Both the position numbers and the translations under genes were made by a program. Source: Anaerobium acetethylicum (GTDB lineage: Bacteria > Bacillota > Clostridia > Lachnospirales > Lachnospiraceae). Taken from it: a DNA stretch of 64,000 nucleotides. This document shows, piece after piece, positions 1 through 8,928 of the stretch. Under the pieces are notes generated by a model. It was not told where the DNA came from, ran no database searches, and saw nothing but the letters and a program-made list of their open reading frames with translations. The DNA lies in the NCBI RefSeq assembly GCF_900096945.1, contig NZ_FMKA01000002.1, forward strand, positions 124,001 to 188,000, read 5' to 3'. Position 1 is the first letter of the stretch. Each line of letters starts with the position of its first letter.

Positions 1-379
1 AGGCAAGGAGATAGTCAACGACCATCTGCTGAAAGCTAATGATATAGGGATCGATCATCAGCTGAAGAAGTCCGTATGCAAGACCTGTCATAAGCCCTAT
101 TCTTAAGCCGTACCAGTATCCGATCAGACAGATGAAGAACATGCTGAAGAGGGTTACAGAGCCGCCCATAGGCAGGTGGAACAGCTTGAGCATGGAAGTG
201 ACCATGGCCATTGCGATTGCGAGTGAGGAGAAGACCAGCTGCTTCGTCTGCATGCGCTGCTTTTCCCTTCCTTTGCTGATAAACCCGATCGCAAGGATGA
301 GTGCTGCGATAACGACGATGATTGCGATGTAGCCAGGTGCTTTTAACGAAGTTGCATTTTTAACAAAAAAATTGAACAT
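1..379 (-). CDS. thiT: Energy-coupled thiamine transporter ThiT (5' part; gene runs off the left edge)
   Basis: Reverse complement from the CAT at 377-379 translates without stop as MFNFFVKNATSLKAPGYIAIIVVIAALILAIGFISKGREKQRMQTKQLVFSSLAIAMAMVTSMLKLFHLPMGGSVTLFSMFFICLIGYWYGLRIGLMTGLAYGLLQLMIDPYII..., a ThiT-like membrane S-component with the LPxGGSVTLFSM motif. It has a GGAGG RBS and lies downstream of a TPP riboswitch on the same strand. Absent from the ORF track, probably because it has no stop inside the window. Confidence 0.88.
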   Translation of the reverse strand, partial: MFNFFVKNATSLKAPGYIAIIVVIAALILAIGFISKGREKQRMQTKQLVFSSLAIAMAMVTSMLKLFHLPMGGSVTLFSMFFICLIGYWYGLRIGLMTGLAYGLLQLMIDPYIISFQQMVVDYLLA

Positions 380-428
380 AAAAAAATCCTCCTTAAAAAA
401 ATAAAATTCTACAGGAGGAGACTACTTT

Positions 429-515
429 GGTGCTTCCTTACGCCGGCATTAACCGTGTCAAGTTTTGAGGGTCAGCATGAAACATGCTTTCTCAGCCAAA
501 GGCTCCCCTAGCAAT
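429..515 (-). promoter_or_regulatory. TPP (THI-element) riboswitch
   Basis: Reverse complement reads TAGGGGAGCCTTTGGCTGAGAAAGCATG...CATGCTGACCCTCAAAACTTGACACGGTTAATGCCGGCGTAAGGAAGCA. This contains the canonical thi-box segments (GGGGAGCC, CTGAGA, ACCCT, AACTTGA...GGTTAATGCCGGCGTAAGGAA). Confidence 0.95.
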
Positions 516-680
516 ATAAACTGCTATTAAGTTAAAACCACTATATAAGGATTTTAAAAAAAAGTCAACAATAAAAAGGAAATTTCAATAAAAAGAGAGA
601 AATGATGAACGGGTGTTCCGCTTGAACGTTTCATGTGCTATAATAGAAGCCAAAACAGTTTTTGGACGAGGAATAAAAGA

Positions 681-1385
681 ATGTATACATTTAACAGCAG
701 GGTAAGGTACAGCGAGACGGGATTGGATGGAAGGCTTTCGCTTGATTCACTGGTGAATTATTTTCAGGATTGCAGCACGTTCCAATCCGAGGACAACGGA
801 CTTGGCCTGGATTTTTTAAAAACCAGGGGAAAAGCCTGGGTATTATCATCATGGCAGATTGTAGTAGACAGATATCCGGAACTTGGAAGAGAGATCAGGA
901 CAGGAACGTGGGCATATCAATTCGACGGCTTCTATGGCAGCAGGAATTTTGTCATGGAAGATGGAGAGAGTGGATATGCGGCATATGCAAATTCACTATG
1001 GGTCCTGGTGGATCTTGCAAGCGGACGTCCGGTCCGTGTGACGGATGATGTGGTTGCAGGCTATCAGATGGAACCGAGAATCGAGATGGATTATGCTTCG
1101 AGAAAAATCGTGATTCCTGCAGAAATGGAAAAATGCGGGCCGTTTCCTGTCAGACGGTACCATATAGATACAAACAGGCATGTCAATAACGGCAGGTACA
1201 TACAGATGGCCAGGGAATTCATTCCCGATGATTTCAGGACAGGCCAGATCCGTGCGGAATATAAAAAAGCAGCGGTCTACGGGGATCTTATTTTCCCGGC
1301 AGTATCTGAAAAAGAAGGCACATATGTGGTGACGCTTTCAGACAGTTCTGGAAAGCATTTTGCAGTTGTTGAATTTGGAATATGA
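681..1385 (+). CDS. Acyl-ACP thioesterase family protein (hotdog fold)
   Basis: MYTFNSRVRYSETGLDGRLSLDSLVNYFQDCSTFQSE...HIDTNRHVNNGRYIQMA matches bacterial acyl-ACP thioesterases. The ORF-track start at 633 overlaps a -10-like TATAAT (639-644), so ATG 681 is preferred. Confidence 0.85.
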   Translation: MYTFNSRVRYSETGLDGRLSLDSLVNYFQDCSTFQSEDNGLGLDFLKTRGKAWVLSSWQIVVDRYPELGREIRTGTWAYQFDGFYGSRNFVMEDGESGYAAYANSLWVLVDLASGRPVRVTDDVVAGYQMEPRIEMDYASRKIVIPAEMEKCGPFPVRRYHIDTNRHVNNGRYIQMAREFIPDDFRTGQIRAEYKKAAVYGDLIFPAVSEKEGTYVVTLSDSSGKHFAVVEFGI

Positions 1386-1431
1386 CAAACAATAGAAGCC
1401 GGCTGAAGCCGGGCAGATAACAGGAGATACT

Positions 1432-2268
1432 ATGATAGAATTAGGAAAAAAGCAGAAGCTTATGGTAGTGAAAGAGGTTGAGTTCGGAGTTTATGTGGGG
1501 GAACACAAGGATGACGAAGATCGCATCCTTCTTCCTAAAAAGCAGGTTCCGGCAGGAACCAAACCGGGAGACGAGATTGAAGTATTCGTTTATAAGGATT
1601 CCAAAGACAGAATTATATCGACGACAAATGAACCGAAACTGCAGATTGGGCAGGTTGCCCTGCTGAAAGTGGTTGAAGTGGGGACGATAGGTGCCTTCCT
1701 TGACTGGGGGCTTGAAAAGGATCTTCTTCTTCCTTTCAAGGAACAGACGAAGAGAGTGCGCCAGGGAGAAGAATATCTGGTTACCCTTTATGTCGACAAG
1801 AGCAAGAGGCTTTGTGCGACAATGAAGATATATGAATGTCTCAGAAACGATTCCCCTTATCAGAAGGATGACAAGGTCATGGGAATGGTATATGAAATCA
1901 GTGAGGAATTCGGAGCTTTCGTGGCTGTTGACAACATTTATTCCGGTCTGATACCTAAGAAGGAGATGTTCGGAAATATCCAGGTGGGGGATAGTGTCGA
2001 AGCAAGAGTCACCGCCGTAAAAGAGGACGGAAAACTGGATCTGAGCATAAGGGAAAAGGCTCATCTTCAGATGGATACTGATGCAGAGGCTGTCATGAAG
2101 GTCATTGAATCATATGAGGGGATTCTGCCCTTTAATGACCGTGTATCACCGGAAATCATCAAAATGGAATTCGATATGAGCAAAAATGCTTTCAAAAGAG
2201 CTGTAGGAAGGCTTTTGAAGGAAGGAAGAATAGAAATTACCGAAAAGAATATCAAAAAGATCAAGTAA
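1432..2268 (+). CDS. S1-like RNA-binding protein, CvfB/YitL family
   Basis: Multiple S1-like segments (GVYVGE.KDDEDRILLPKKQVP, GAFLDWGLEKDLLLPFKEQ, GLIPKKEMFG..QVGDSVEARVTAVKEDGKLDLS) and a C-terminal winged-helix-like region (MSKNAFKRAVGRLLKEGRI). Confidence 0.88.
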   Translation: MIELGKKQKLMVVKEVEFGVYVGEHKDDEDRILLPKKQVPAGTKPGDEIEVFVYKDSKDRIISTTNEPKLQIGQVALLKVVEVGTIGAFLDWGLEKDLLLPFKEQTKRVRQGEEYLVTLYVDKSKRLCATMKIYECLRNDSPYQKDDKVMGMVYEISEEFGAFVAVDNIYSGLIPKKEMFGNIQVGDSVEARVTAVKEDGKLDLSIREKAHLQMDTDAEAVMKVIESYEGILPFNDRVSPEIIKMEFDMSKNAFKRAVGRLLKEGRIEITEKNIKKIK

Positions 2269-2346
2269 TCAGGTGCAACATCAATGACCACGAAAGAAGG
2301 CATCTGAGTGGTTGACTATATTGAAAAAACGCAGGAGGAATACAGA

Positions 2347-2721
2347 ATGAAAACAGTTATCAGCACAGACAAAGCGCCGGCAGCAATAGGACCATACTCA
2401 CAGGCCATCGAGGTAAACGGAATGGTATATTCGTCAGGCGTTATCCCGGTAGTGCCTTCGACGGGCGAGATTCCGGAAGGCATCGAAGCACAGGCAGACC
2501 AGGCAATCGGCAACCTCATAGCGCTTCTGGAAGCAGCAGGTTCAGGAGCTGAAAAGGTTGTGAAAACGACAGTCTTTATCAAAGATATGAATGATTTTGG
2601 GAAAATCAATGAAATCTATGCGAAATACTTTACGGGAAGCTTCCCGGCCAGATCATGCGTGGAAGTTGCAAGGCTTCCAAAAGACGTGCTGATCGAAATA
2701 GAGGCTATCGCCCTGAAGTAG
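2347..2721 (+). CDS. ridA: RidA family protein (enamine/imine deaminase)
   Basis: [34 protein letters not shown]...[22 protein letters not shown] is a typical RidA/YjgF sequence. ATG 2347 follows the RBS AGGAGGAA; the track start at 2308 lies upstream of that RBS. Confidence 0.95.
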   Translation: MKTVISTDKAPAAIGPYSQAIEVNGMVYSSGVIPVVPSTGEIPEGIEAQADQAIGNLIALLEAAGSGAEKVVKTTVFIKDMNDFGKINEIYAKYFTGSFPARSCVEVARLPKDVLIEIEAIALK

Positions 2722-2808
2722 CACAAGGTTATGTTTATTGCAAAAAGTGTTTGCAATGCATATGTTTTCATATATAATTATAGGTGAAGCAGGAAAGGAG
2801 TGAATAGG

Positions 2809-3045
2809 ATGAAAGTTCAGAATATTACAAACATTGAGGGCTTTTTTAAAGTTGTTGATGGCTGCCAGGGAAAAGTAGAACTGGTTACAGGTGAAGGAGA
2901 CAGATTAAACCTTAAGTCTAAGTTATCACAGTATGTATCGATGGCAAATATCTTTTCAGATGGAGTGATTGCCGAATTAGAGATAATCGCATACGAAAAG
3001 GAAGATATCGATAAGTTAGTAGCTTTTATGATTAGTGATCGCTAA
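2809..3045 (+). CDS. Small conserved hypothetical protein (~79 aa)
   Basis: Begins MKVQNITNIEGFFKVVDGCQGKVELVTGEG after AGGAAAGGAG, with a clear promoter upstream (TTGCAA-16-TATAAT) and a terminator downstream. Confidence 0.75.
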   Translation: MKVQNITNIEGFFKVVDGCQGKVELVTGEGDRLNLKSKLSQYVSMANIFSDGVIAELEIIAYEKEDIDKLVAFMISDR

Positions 3046-3050
3046 TGCAG

Positions 3051-3099
3051 ATTGAGGTAATGATCTTAGAAAATAAGAAAATTACCTCGATTTTTTTTG
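3051..3099 (+). terminator. Rho-independent terminator
   Basis: GAGGTAAT...ATTACCTC perfect stem followed by GATTTTTTTT. Confidence 0.9.
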
Positions 3100-3146
3100 C
3101 TTATCCATTATTGGAAATTACATGCTAAACAAAAAAGGGAGAAAAT

Positions 3147-4124
3147 ATGAAAAGCATTAGAAATGTGAACAGACTTTTTTTAACCTTTGTTCTTATATAT
3201 GTGTTACTCTATGTAGTCCAGACTTTCATGAAAATCGAGATTCCGCTTACTGTAAATGCCAGCCTCCTGCTCAGTCAGGCACTGGTGCTGGTTCCAACGG
3301 GAATCTGGCTGGTTGCTGGAAAGACGAAAATAACGGAGCTTGTGCCGTTTAAAAAAATCAGCATTTCAACAGTATTTATGGTTATTTTATTCACGTATCT
3401 GATGATGCCTCTTATCACGGTCATTAATGCAATATCAATGCTGTATTCAACAAACCTGGTGAGTGAGACGACCGCTCTCATGACGGAAAATCCGCTTTGG
3501 CTGAATGTTCTTCTGATGGCTGTCATACCAGCAATCAGCGAGGAATTCGTATTCAGAGGTATTTTCTACCAGACATACCGCCGTAAAAATGTGATACAGG
3601 GTGCAATAGGATGCGGAATCGTTTTCGGGCTCATGCATATGAATTTCAACCAGTTTTCATATGCGCTTGTACTGGGACTGATCTTTGCGTTCCTGATAGA
3701 GGCGACAGGCAGTATATTTGCACCTATGATAGCGCACTTTATAATCAATAATAACAGCGTTGTGCTGATGGAGCTTCTTGCCAGGATGCAGAAGGCGGAT
3801 GTGTTTCAGACGGATGCAGCGGGAGAATCGGCGCAGATGATACAGACGGTATCAGATGTCCCTGCCCAGCAGATGGCTTATATGATTGTCATGTTGATGA
3901 TTGCAGCCACATTTACGACACTGATGGCAGTCGCTGTTTATCTATGGATTACGAGGAAGTGCGGAACTTCAGAACATATAAGAGGGATATTCATGCCAGG
4001 AGTATTCATGCCAGGAGTATTCAGGCGGGCGGACGAATCAAAGCCGCGCACTATTGTTTCAGTGCCGTTTCTGATTGCTGCAGCCATAAGCATCATGTTT
4101 ATGATTATGACTGAGATGATGTGA
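3147..4124 (+). CDS. CPBP family intramembrane metalloprotease (CAAX/Abi type)
   Basis: Polytopic protein with EEFVFRGIFY, FGLMHMN and IAHFIINN motifs, diagnostic of CPBP proteases. Confidence 0.9.
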   Translation: MKSIRNVNRLFLTFVLIYVLLYVVQTFMKIEIPLTVNASLLLSQALVLVPTGIWLVAGKTKITELVPFKKISISTVFMVILFTYLMMPLITVINAISMLYSTNLVSETTALMTENPLWLNVLLMAVIPAISEEFVFRGIFYQTYRRKNVIQGAIGCGIVFGLMHMNFNQFSYALVLGLIFAFLIEATGSIFAPMIAHFIINNNSVVLMELLARMQKADVFQTDAAGESAQMIQTVSDVPAQQMAYMIVMLMIAATFTTLMAVAVYLWITRKCGTSEHIRGIFMPGVFMPGVFRRADESKPRTIVSVPFLIAAAISIMFMIMTEMM

Positions 4125-4385
4125 AAAAAACAGGTATCTTGTTATATTTCCAAAAGTATTGTATAATTTTGAGTGACTATTCGGAAACTTATGGAGAAAT
4201 ATCAAACAGGAAAATAAAATGCCGGAAAAAGGGGGCAGCAGCTCTGAACGGCTGTATATAATTTGAAAAGCACGTAAAAACAGCTTGCGTAAGATGGCGG
4301 CAGATTGGTGACAACCATATTACATAATGACACGTGACAATTACAGAAAAGGTGATTATTGAAGGGATAATCGTAAGGTGGAAAT

Positions 4386-5060
4386 ATGAGTAAAAAAATT
4401 AGTGTACTGGGAGTTTCAGTAGACAATTACTCAGTCGAAGAGGCGATGGTTTTGATAGATGAGTACCTCAAAAATGATTACATGAATACGATTGGCTATG
4501 TTACTGAGGAAATGCTGATTGTTGCAGACGAGAATCCGGAAGTAAAGGTGAAGATTGAAAATCTCGATATGACGGTGATCGGTAAAAGCGAAATACTTGA
4601 TGTTGCCGGAATAACCGATCCTCAGAGGATACAGGAGACAGAAGAGGATTTGTTTATAAAGGAGTTCATCAGACATGCGGCAGAAAAAGAGGAAAGTGTC
4701 TACATCCTGAGCGAAAACCTTCAGATCGTAGAGGAGATTGAGCATTATTTCGAAAGGCATCAGGTAAATCTTGAAGTTGTGGGAAGCTGTGTCATTGAAA
4801 GTGGCATGGGAGATGACGACAGGGTCATAAATGAAATCAACAGTTATGCCCCCGATATTATCATGGCATTTATGGAATCGCCATTTCAGGAAGAATTCGT
4901 ATTCAGCAACAAAGGAAAACTTTGTTCTAAAGTATGGCTTGGAATGGGCATGAATCTTGGCATCATTAAAAAGAAGAACTGGCTTGTTTCCAAGGTTGGC
5001 AAAGAACTTTTCAGAAGAAAAGTTGCAAAATTTAACAGCAGATGCGAGAGTGACTCGTAA
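4386..5060 (+). CDS. Divergent WecG/TagA/CpsF-family glycosyltransferase-like protein
   Basis: ISVLGVSVDNYSVEEAM start, VYILSENLQIVEEIEHYFERH, APDIIMAFMESPFQEEFVFSNKGKLCSKVWLGMGM (TagA 'PD.+.VG+G.P.QE.W+' region). Confidence 0.65.
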   Translation: MSKKISVLGVSVDNYSVEEAMVLIDEYLKNDYMNTIGYVTEEMLIVADENPEVKVKIENLDMTVIGKSEILDVAGITDPQRIQETEEDLFIKEFIRHAAEKEESVYILSENLQIVEEIEHYFERHQVNLEVVGSCVIESGMGDDDRVINEINSYAPDIIMAFMESPFQEEFVFSNKGKLCSKVWLGMGMNLGIIKKKNWLVSKVGKELFRRKVAKFNSRCESDS

Positions 5061-5082
5061 AGCGAAGGACGTGTGGCGGAAT

Positions 5083-5964
5083 ATGGAAATGCCGGCAAAT
5101 CGATCTGTATATGCAGATTATCTGTTTTTGTTAATCGGTTCGGGACTGATGGCTTTCGCCATTCAGACTATCTATTCTCCAGCAGATCTTGTAACCGGCG
5201 GCTTTACCGGTGTGGCAATCATCGTTAAGAGTATCAGCGGCAAATGGATGGACAGCGGCATTCCACTTTGGCTTACCAATACCATCCTAAATATCCCGCT
5301 GTTTATTGCAGCGATACGCATCAAGGGAGTCCGCTTTCTTGGCAGGACTGGATTTGCTACGCTGGCGCTGTCCGTGTGGCTTTATCTGATCCCGGATAAG
5401 CCCATGATGACAGATGATCTGGTGCTTGCATCTTTGTTTGGCGGAGCGATCAGCGGTGCGGGAATGGGCCTTGTTTTACTGGCACGGGGAACCACAGGGG
5501 GAACTGATATGCTGGCCGTGCTGGTACAGCATTACATGAAGCATTACACGATTGCCCAGGTCATGCAGGTTATTGATGCGGCGGTTGTCCTGGCAGGAGC
5601 ATTTCTGTTCGGAATCAGCAATGCATTATACGCCGTAATCGCAATCATTGTGGTATCCAGGATTACAGATGGAATTATTGAGGGGCTTAAGTTCTCAAAA
5701 GTCGCTTATATTATTACCGACAGATATGAAGAGGTCGCCGCAGCGATTATGAAAGAAACGAACAGAGGTGCGACAGGCCTGATCGCAAAGGGGATGTATT
5801 CGGGAAAATACAGGAATATGCTCTTTTGTGTCGTTTCCAAAAAGGAGATTGTCCTTCTGAAGGAAATCGTTATCAATACGGATCCTGATGCTTTCGTTAT
5901 CGTAACGGATGCAAGGGAAGTTCATGGGGAAGGATTTATCGAGCACAGGAAACAGGGCGTTTGA
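5083..5964 (+). CDS. YitT family membrane protein (DUF161/DUF2179)
   Basis: LFLLIGSGLMAFAIQTIYSPADLVTGGFTGVAIIV, RGTTGGTDMLAVLV and C-terminal TDRYEEVAAAIMKETNRGATGL...GKYRNMLFCVVSKKEIVLLKEIV (DUF2179). Start moved to ATG 5083; the track ORF at 4957 overlaps the previous gene. Confidence 0.9.
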   Translation: MEMPANRSVYADYLFLLIGSGLMAFAIQTIYSPADLVTGGFTGVAIIVKSISGKWMDSGIPLWLTNTILNIPLFIAAIRIKGVRFLGRTGFATLALSVWLYLIPDKPMMTDDLVLASLFGGAISGAGMGLVLLARGTTGGTDMLAVLVQHYMKHYTIAQVMQVIDAAVVLAGAFLFGISNALYAVIAIIVVSRITDGIIEGLKFSKVAYIITDRYEEVAAAIMKETNRGATGLIAKGMYSGKYRNMLFCVVSKKEIVLLKEIVINTDPDAFVIVTDAREVHGEGFIEHRKQGV

Positions 5965-5996
5965 ATTTCAGAAGAACATGTATATCATGTGTGATT

Positions 5997-6039
5997 GAGG
6001 AAATGCATAAAAAATATTGTATTTCCTCTTTATTTTTTT
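5997..6039 (+). terminator. Rho-independent terminator
   Basis: GAGGAAAT...ATTTCCTC stem followed by TTTATTTTTTT. Confidence 0.9.
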
Positions 6040-6217
6040 GTGATTTTGCATTAATATATTATATAGATTGGTATAATCTGTAGAAAAACAGGGAACCGAG
6101 TTGTGGAAGTTGCATAGGGATATGCTGCAGGACGGAAAGTCGAAGCAAAATAATATTTGCGGACAGGCATCATAGCGGACCGGAATATCCACTTAAATAA
6201 TAAAAAGGAGTGAAAAT

Positions 6218-7306
6218 ATGATATCAAATCAAATACTTCAGAACACGATTGAAGGGTTAAAAGGAATTACCAGAATTGATTTATGTATAATGGACACGGA
6301 GGGAAAAGTGATGGCTACGACCTTCGGGGAGGCGGAAATCTACGAAAAATCCGTCCAGTCCTTCGTGGAATCTCCTGCAGACAGCCAGGTAATCCAGGGC
6401 TGCCAGTTCTTCAAGGTCTTTGACGACCGCCAGCTGGAATACATCCTGCTTGCGAACGGAGGAAGCGATGATGTATACATGGTAGGGAAAATCGCAGCCT
6501 TTCAGATACAGAACCTTCTGGTTGCGTATAAAGAACGTTTCGATAAGGATAATTTCATCAAAAACCTTCTGTTGGATAACCTGCTTCTTGTCGACATATA
6601 TAACAGGGCTAAGAAACTGCATATTGAAACAGATGTCCGCAGGGTCGTATTCATAGTCGAAACGCCTAATGATAAAGGAAGCAATGCACTTGAATCAGTA
6701 AGGAGCCTTTTTGGCGGAAAGACCAAGGACTTCATAACAGCAGTAGACGAAAAGAATGTGATCGTGGTTAAGGAAGTGACAGGAAGCGAGGGATATGAGG
6801 ACCTGAACAAGACGGCCAAAGTAATCCTTGATTCCTTTGGATCTGCAAGCGCCGGGGACGTCCATATTGCTTACGGAACAATCGTAAACGATATTAAGGA
6901 AGTTTCGAGGTCATACAAGGAAGCAAGAATGGCACTTGATGTCGGAAAGATATTCTTCAGCGACAGGGACATCATTGCTTACAGCGCATTGGGAATAGGA
7001 CGTCTGATCTACCAGCTTCCGATTCCGCTCTGCAAGATGTTCATCAAGGAAATTTTTGACGGAAAATCAACAGATGATTTTGATGATGAAACACTGATCA
7101 CCATCAATAAATTTTTCGAAAACAGCCTTAATGTATCTGAAACATCAAGACAGCTCTATATCCACAGGAATACGCTTGTGTATCGTCTTGACAAGCTTCA
7201 GAAAGCCACAGGGCTTGACCTCAGGGTGTTTGAAGATGCGATAACCTTCAAAATTGCACTTATGGTCGTAAAATACATGAAATATATGGAAACATTGGAT
7301 TATTAA
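6218..7306 (+). CDS. PucR/CdaR-type helix-turn-helix transcriptional regulator
   Basis: C-terminal NVSETSRQLYIHRNTLVYRLDKLQKATGLDLRVFEDAITFKIALMV is the HTH_30 (PucR/CdaR) signature. Confidence 0.85.
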   Translation: MISNQILQNTIEGLKGITRIDLCIMDTEGKVMATTFGEAEIYEKSVQSFVESPADSQVIQGCQFFKVFDDRQLEYILLANGGSDDVYMVGKIAAFQIQNLLVAYKERFDKDNFIKNLLLDNLLLVDIYNRAKKLHIETDVRRVVFIVETPNDKGSNALESVRSLFGGKTKDFITAVDEKNVIVVKEVTGSEGYEDLNKTAKVILDSFGSASAGDVHIAYGTIVNDIKEVSRSYKEARMALDVGKIFFSDRDIIAYSALGIGRLIYQLPIPLCKMFIKEIFDGKSTDDFDDETLITINKFFENSLNVSETSRQLYIHRNTLVYRLDKLQKATGLDLRVFEDAITFKIALMVVKYMKYMETLDY

Positions 7307-7327
7307 GAGTTTTAACAGGAGGCAATT

Positions 7328-8014
7328 ATGATAGTTCTTGAAAATGTAAGCAAATCCTATTCAACCGGGGCACCGGCATTGAATGGGGTAAGCCTGCACA
7401 TCAATGAGGGTGAGTTTGTATTCATCGTAGGGAACAGCGGTTCGGGGAAATCAACGCTTATCAAGCTTCTCTTAAAGGAGCTGGAACCGACAGAAGGGCA
7501 GATACTGGTCAACAACAAGCTATTGAACAAAATGAAGAGGAAGCAGATACCTAAGTACCGCAGGCAGATCGGTGTCGTATTCCAGGATTTCAGGCTGCTC
7601 AAAGACAGAAATGTATATGAGAATATTGCATTTGCCCAGAGGGTAATCGAAAAGCCTTCTAAAACAATCAGACGACAAGTGCCTATGATGCTTTCTATGG
7701 TAGGCCTTGCAGAAAAATACAAATCATTTCCACGTGAACTTTCGGGAGGAGAACAGCAGAGGGTTGCTTTGGCCAGAGCCCTTGTGAATAATCCGTCAAT
7801 CCTGCTGGCTGATGAGCCTACAGGAAATCTGGATCCGAAAAATTCATGGGAAATCATGAAGCTTCTTGAAGAAGTAAATGAAAAGGGCACCACTGTCCTT
7901 GTCGTAACTCATAACAGGGAAATCGTGAATGCCATGAAGAAACGCGTAATCACCATGAACCGCGGAGTCATTGTAAGCGACGAAGAGGAAGGTGGTTATT
8001 TGTATGAGGATTAG
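7328..8014 (+). CDS. ftsE: Cell division ATP-binding protein FtsE
   Basis: Walker A GNSGSGKST, LSGGEQQRVALARAL, LLADEPTGNLD; followed by ftsX. Confidence 0.96.
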   Translation: MIVLENVSKSYSTGAPALNGVSLHINEGEFVFIVGNSGSGKSTLIKLLLKELEPTEGQILVNNKLLNKMKRKQIPKYRRQIGVVFQDFRLLKDRNVYENIAFAQRVIEKPSKTIRRQVPMMLSMVGLAEKYKSFPRELSGGEQQRVALARALVNNPSILLADEPTGNLDPKNSWEIMKLLEEVNEKGTTVLVVTHNREIVNAMKKRVITMNRGVIVSDEEEGGYLYED

Positions 8015-8912
8015 TACGATCACATATACCCTTAGACAGGGTCTTAAAAATATTCGCAGGAACAAGATGTTTTCGCTTGCTTCGATAGCGACCATGGCCG
8101 CATGCATCTTTATATTCGGACTTTTCTTTTCAGTAATCCTGAATTTCCACGGAATTGTGAAGAGTGCAGAGGCTGGAGTAGGTGTTACTGTATTTTTCGA
8201 CGAAGGGCTCAGTGAGGAACAGATCAAGGAAATAGGCAGCACCATCGAAAAAAGAGCAGAAGTCTCAAGACTGGTCTATGTGTCTGCGGAAGAGGCATGG
8301 CAGAACTTTAAAGAGGAATACTTCAAGGATGCGGGAGATCTTGCGGAGGGATTTGCAGAAGACAACCCTCTTGCCAATTCAGCCAACTATGAAGTTTATC
8401 TGAACGACGTTTCCATGCAGCAGTCTCTGGTTACTTACCTGCAGTCGATTGAGGGTATCAGGCAGGTCAACAAGTCTGAAGTGGCAGCGAATACCCTTTC
8501 GGGCTTTAACATGCTGATCGGTTACATATCAGCAGCAATCATAGCAATTCTTCTTGCAGTATCTGTTTTCCTTATCAGCAATACGGTTACAATCGGTATT
8601 GCCGTCCGTAAGGAAGAAATTAAAATCATGAAATTGATAGGCGCAACGGATTTCTTCGTGAAAGCACCGTTTATCGTGGAAGGCGTACTGATCGGACTTG
8701 TGGGCTCAGCCCTTCCCCTGGTTGCGCTGTATTATCTCTATAACAATGTGATTGGATTTATCGTAGACCGTTTTGATATGCTGACAGGATTTGTTACTTT
8801 TATTCCGGTCAACCAGATATTCGCCATACTGATCCCCTTATCACTGGCTTTGGGCGTTGGAATCGGATTTATCGGCAGCTTTTCGACTATCAGGAAACAT
8901 TTGAAAGTGTAG
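8004..8912 (+). CDS. ftsX: Cell division permease FtsX
   Basis: MRISTITYTLRQGLKNIRRNKMFSLASIATMAACIFIFGLFFSV...VRKEEIKIMKLIGAT. ATG 8004 follows GAGGAAGG. Confidence 0.95.
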   Translation: MRISTITYTLRQGLKNIRRNKMFSLASIATMAACIFIFGLFFSVILNFHGIVKSAEAGVGVTVFFDEGLSEEQIKEIGSTIEKRAEVSRLVYVSAEEAWQNFKEEYFKDAGDLAEGFAEDNPLANSANYEVYLNDVSMQQSLVTYLQSIEGIRQVNKSEVAANTLSGFNMLIGYISAAIIAILLAVSVFLISNTVTIGIAVRKEEIKIMKLIGATDFFVKAPFIVEGVLIGLVGSALPLVALYYLYNNVIGFIVDRFDMLTGFVTFIPVNQIFAILIPLSLALGVGIGFIGSFSTIRKHLKV

Positions 8913-8928
8913 ACGGGAGGATTAGTAA

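Noticed and set aside
132-332. 66-aa + strand ORF
   Set aside because: Lies antisense within the minus-strand thiT reading frame; no RBS or recognisable product.
6100-6195. Guanidine (mini-ykkC) or c-di-GMP riboswitch
   Set aside because: GGACGG/GGACAGG pieces are reminiscent but the required paired ACGR loops or the GEMM core are absent.
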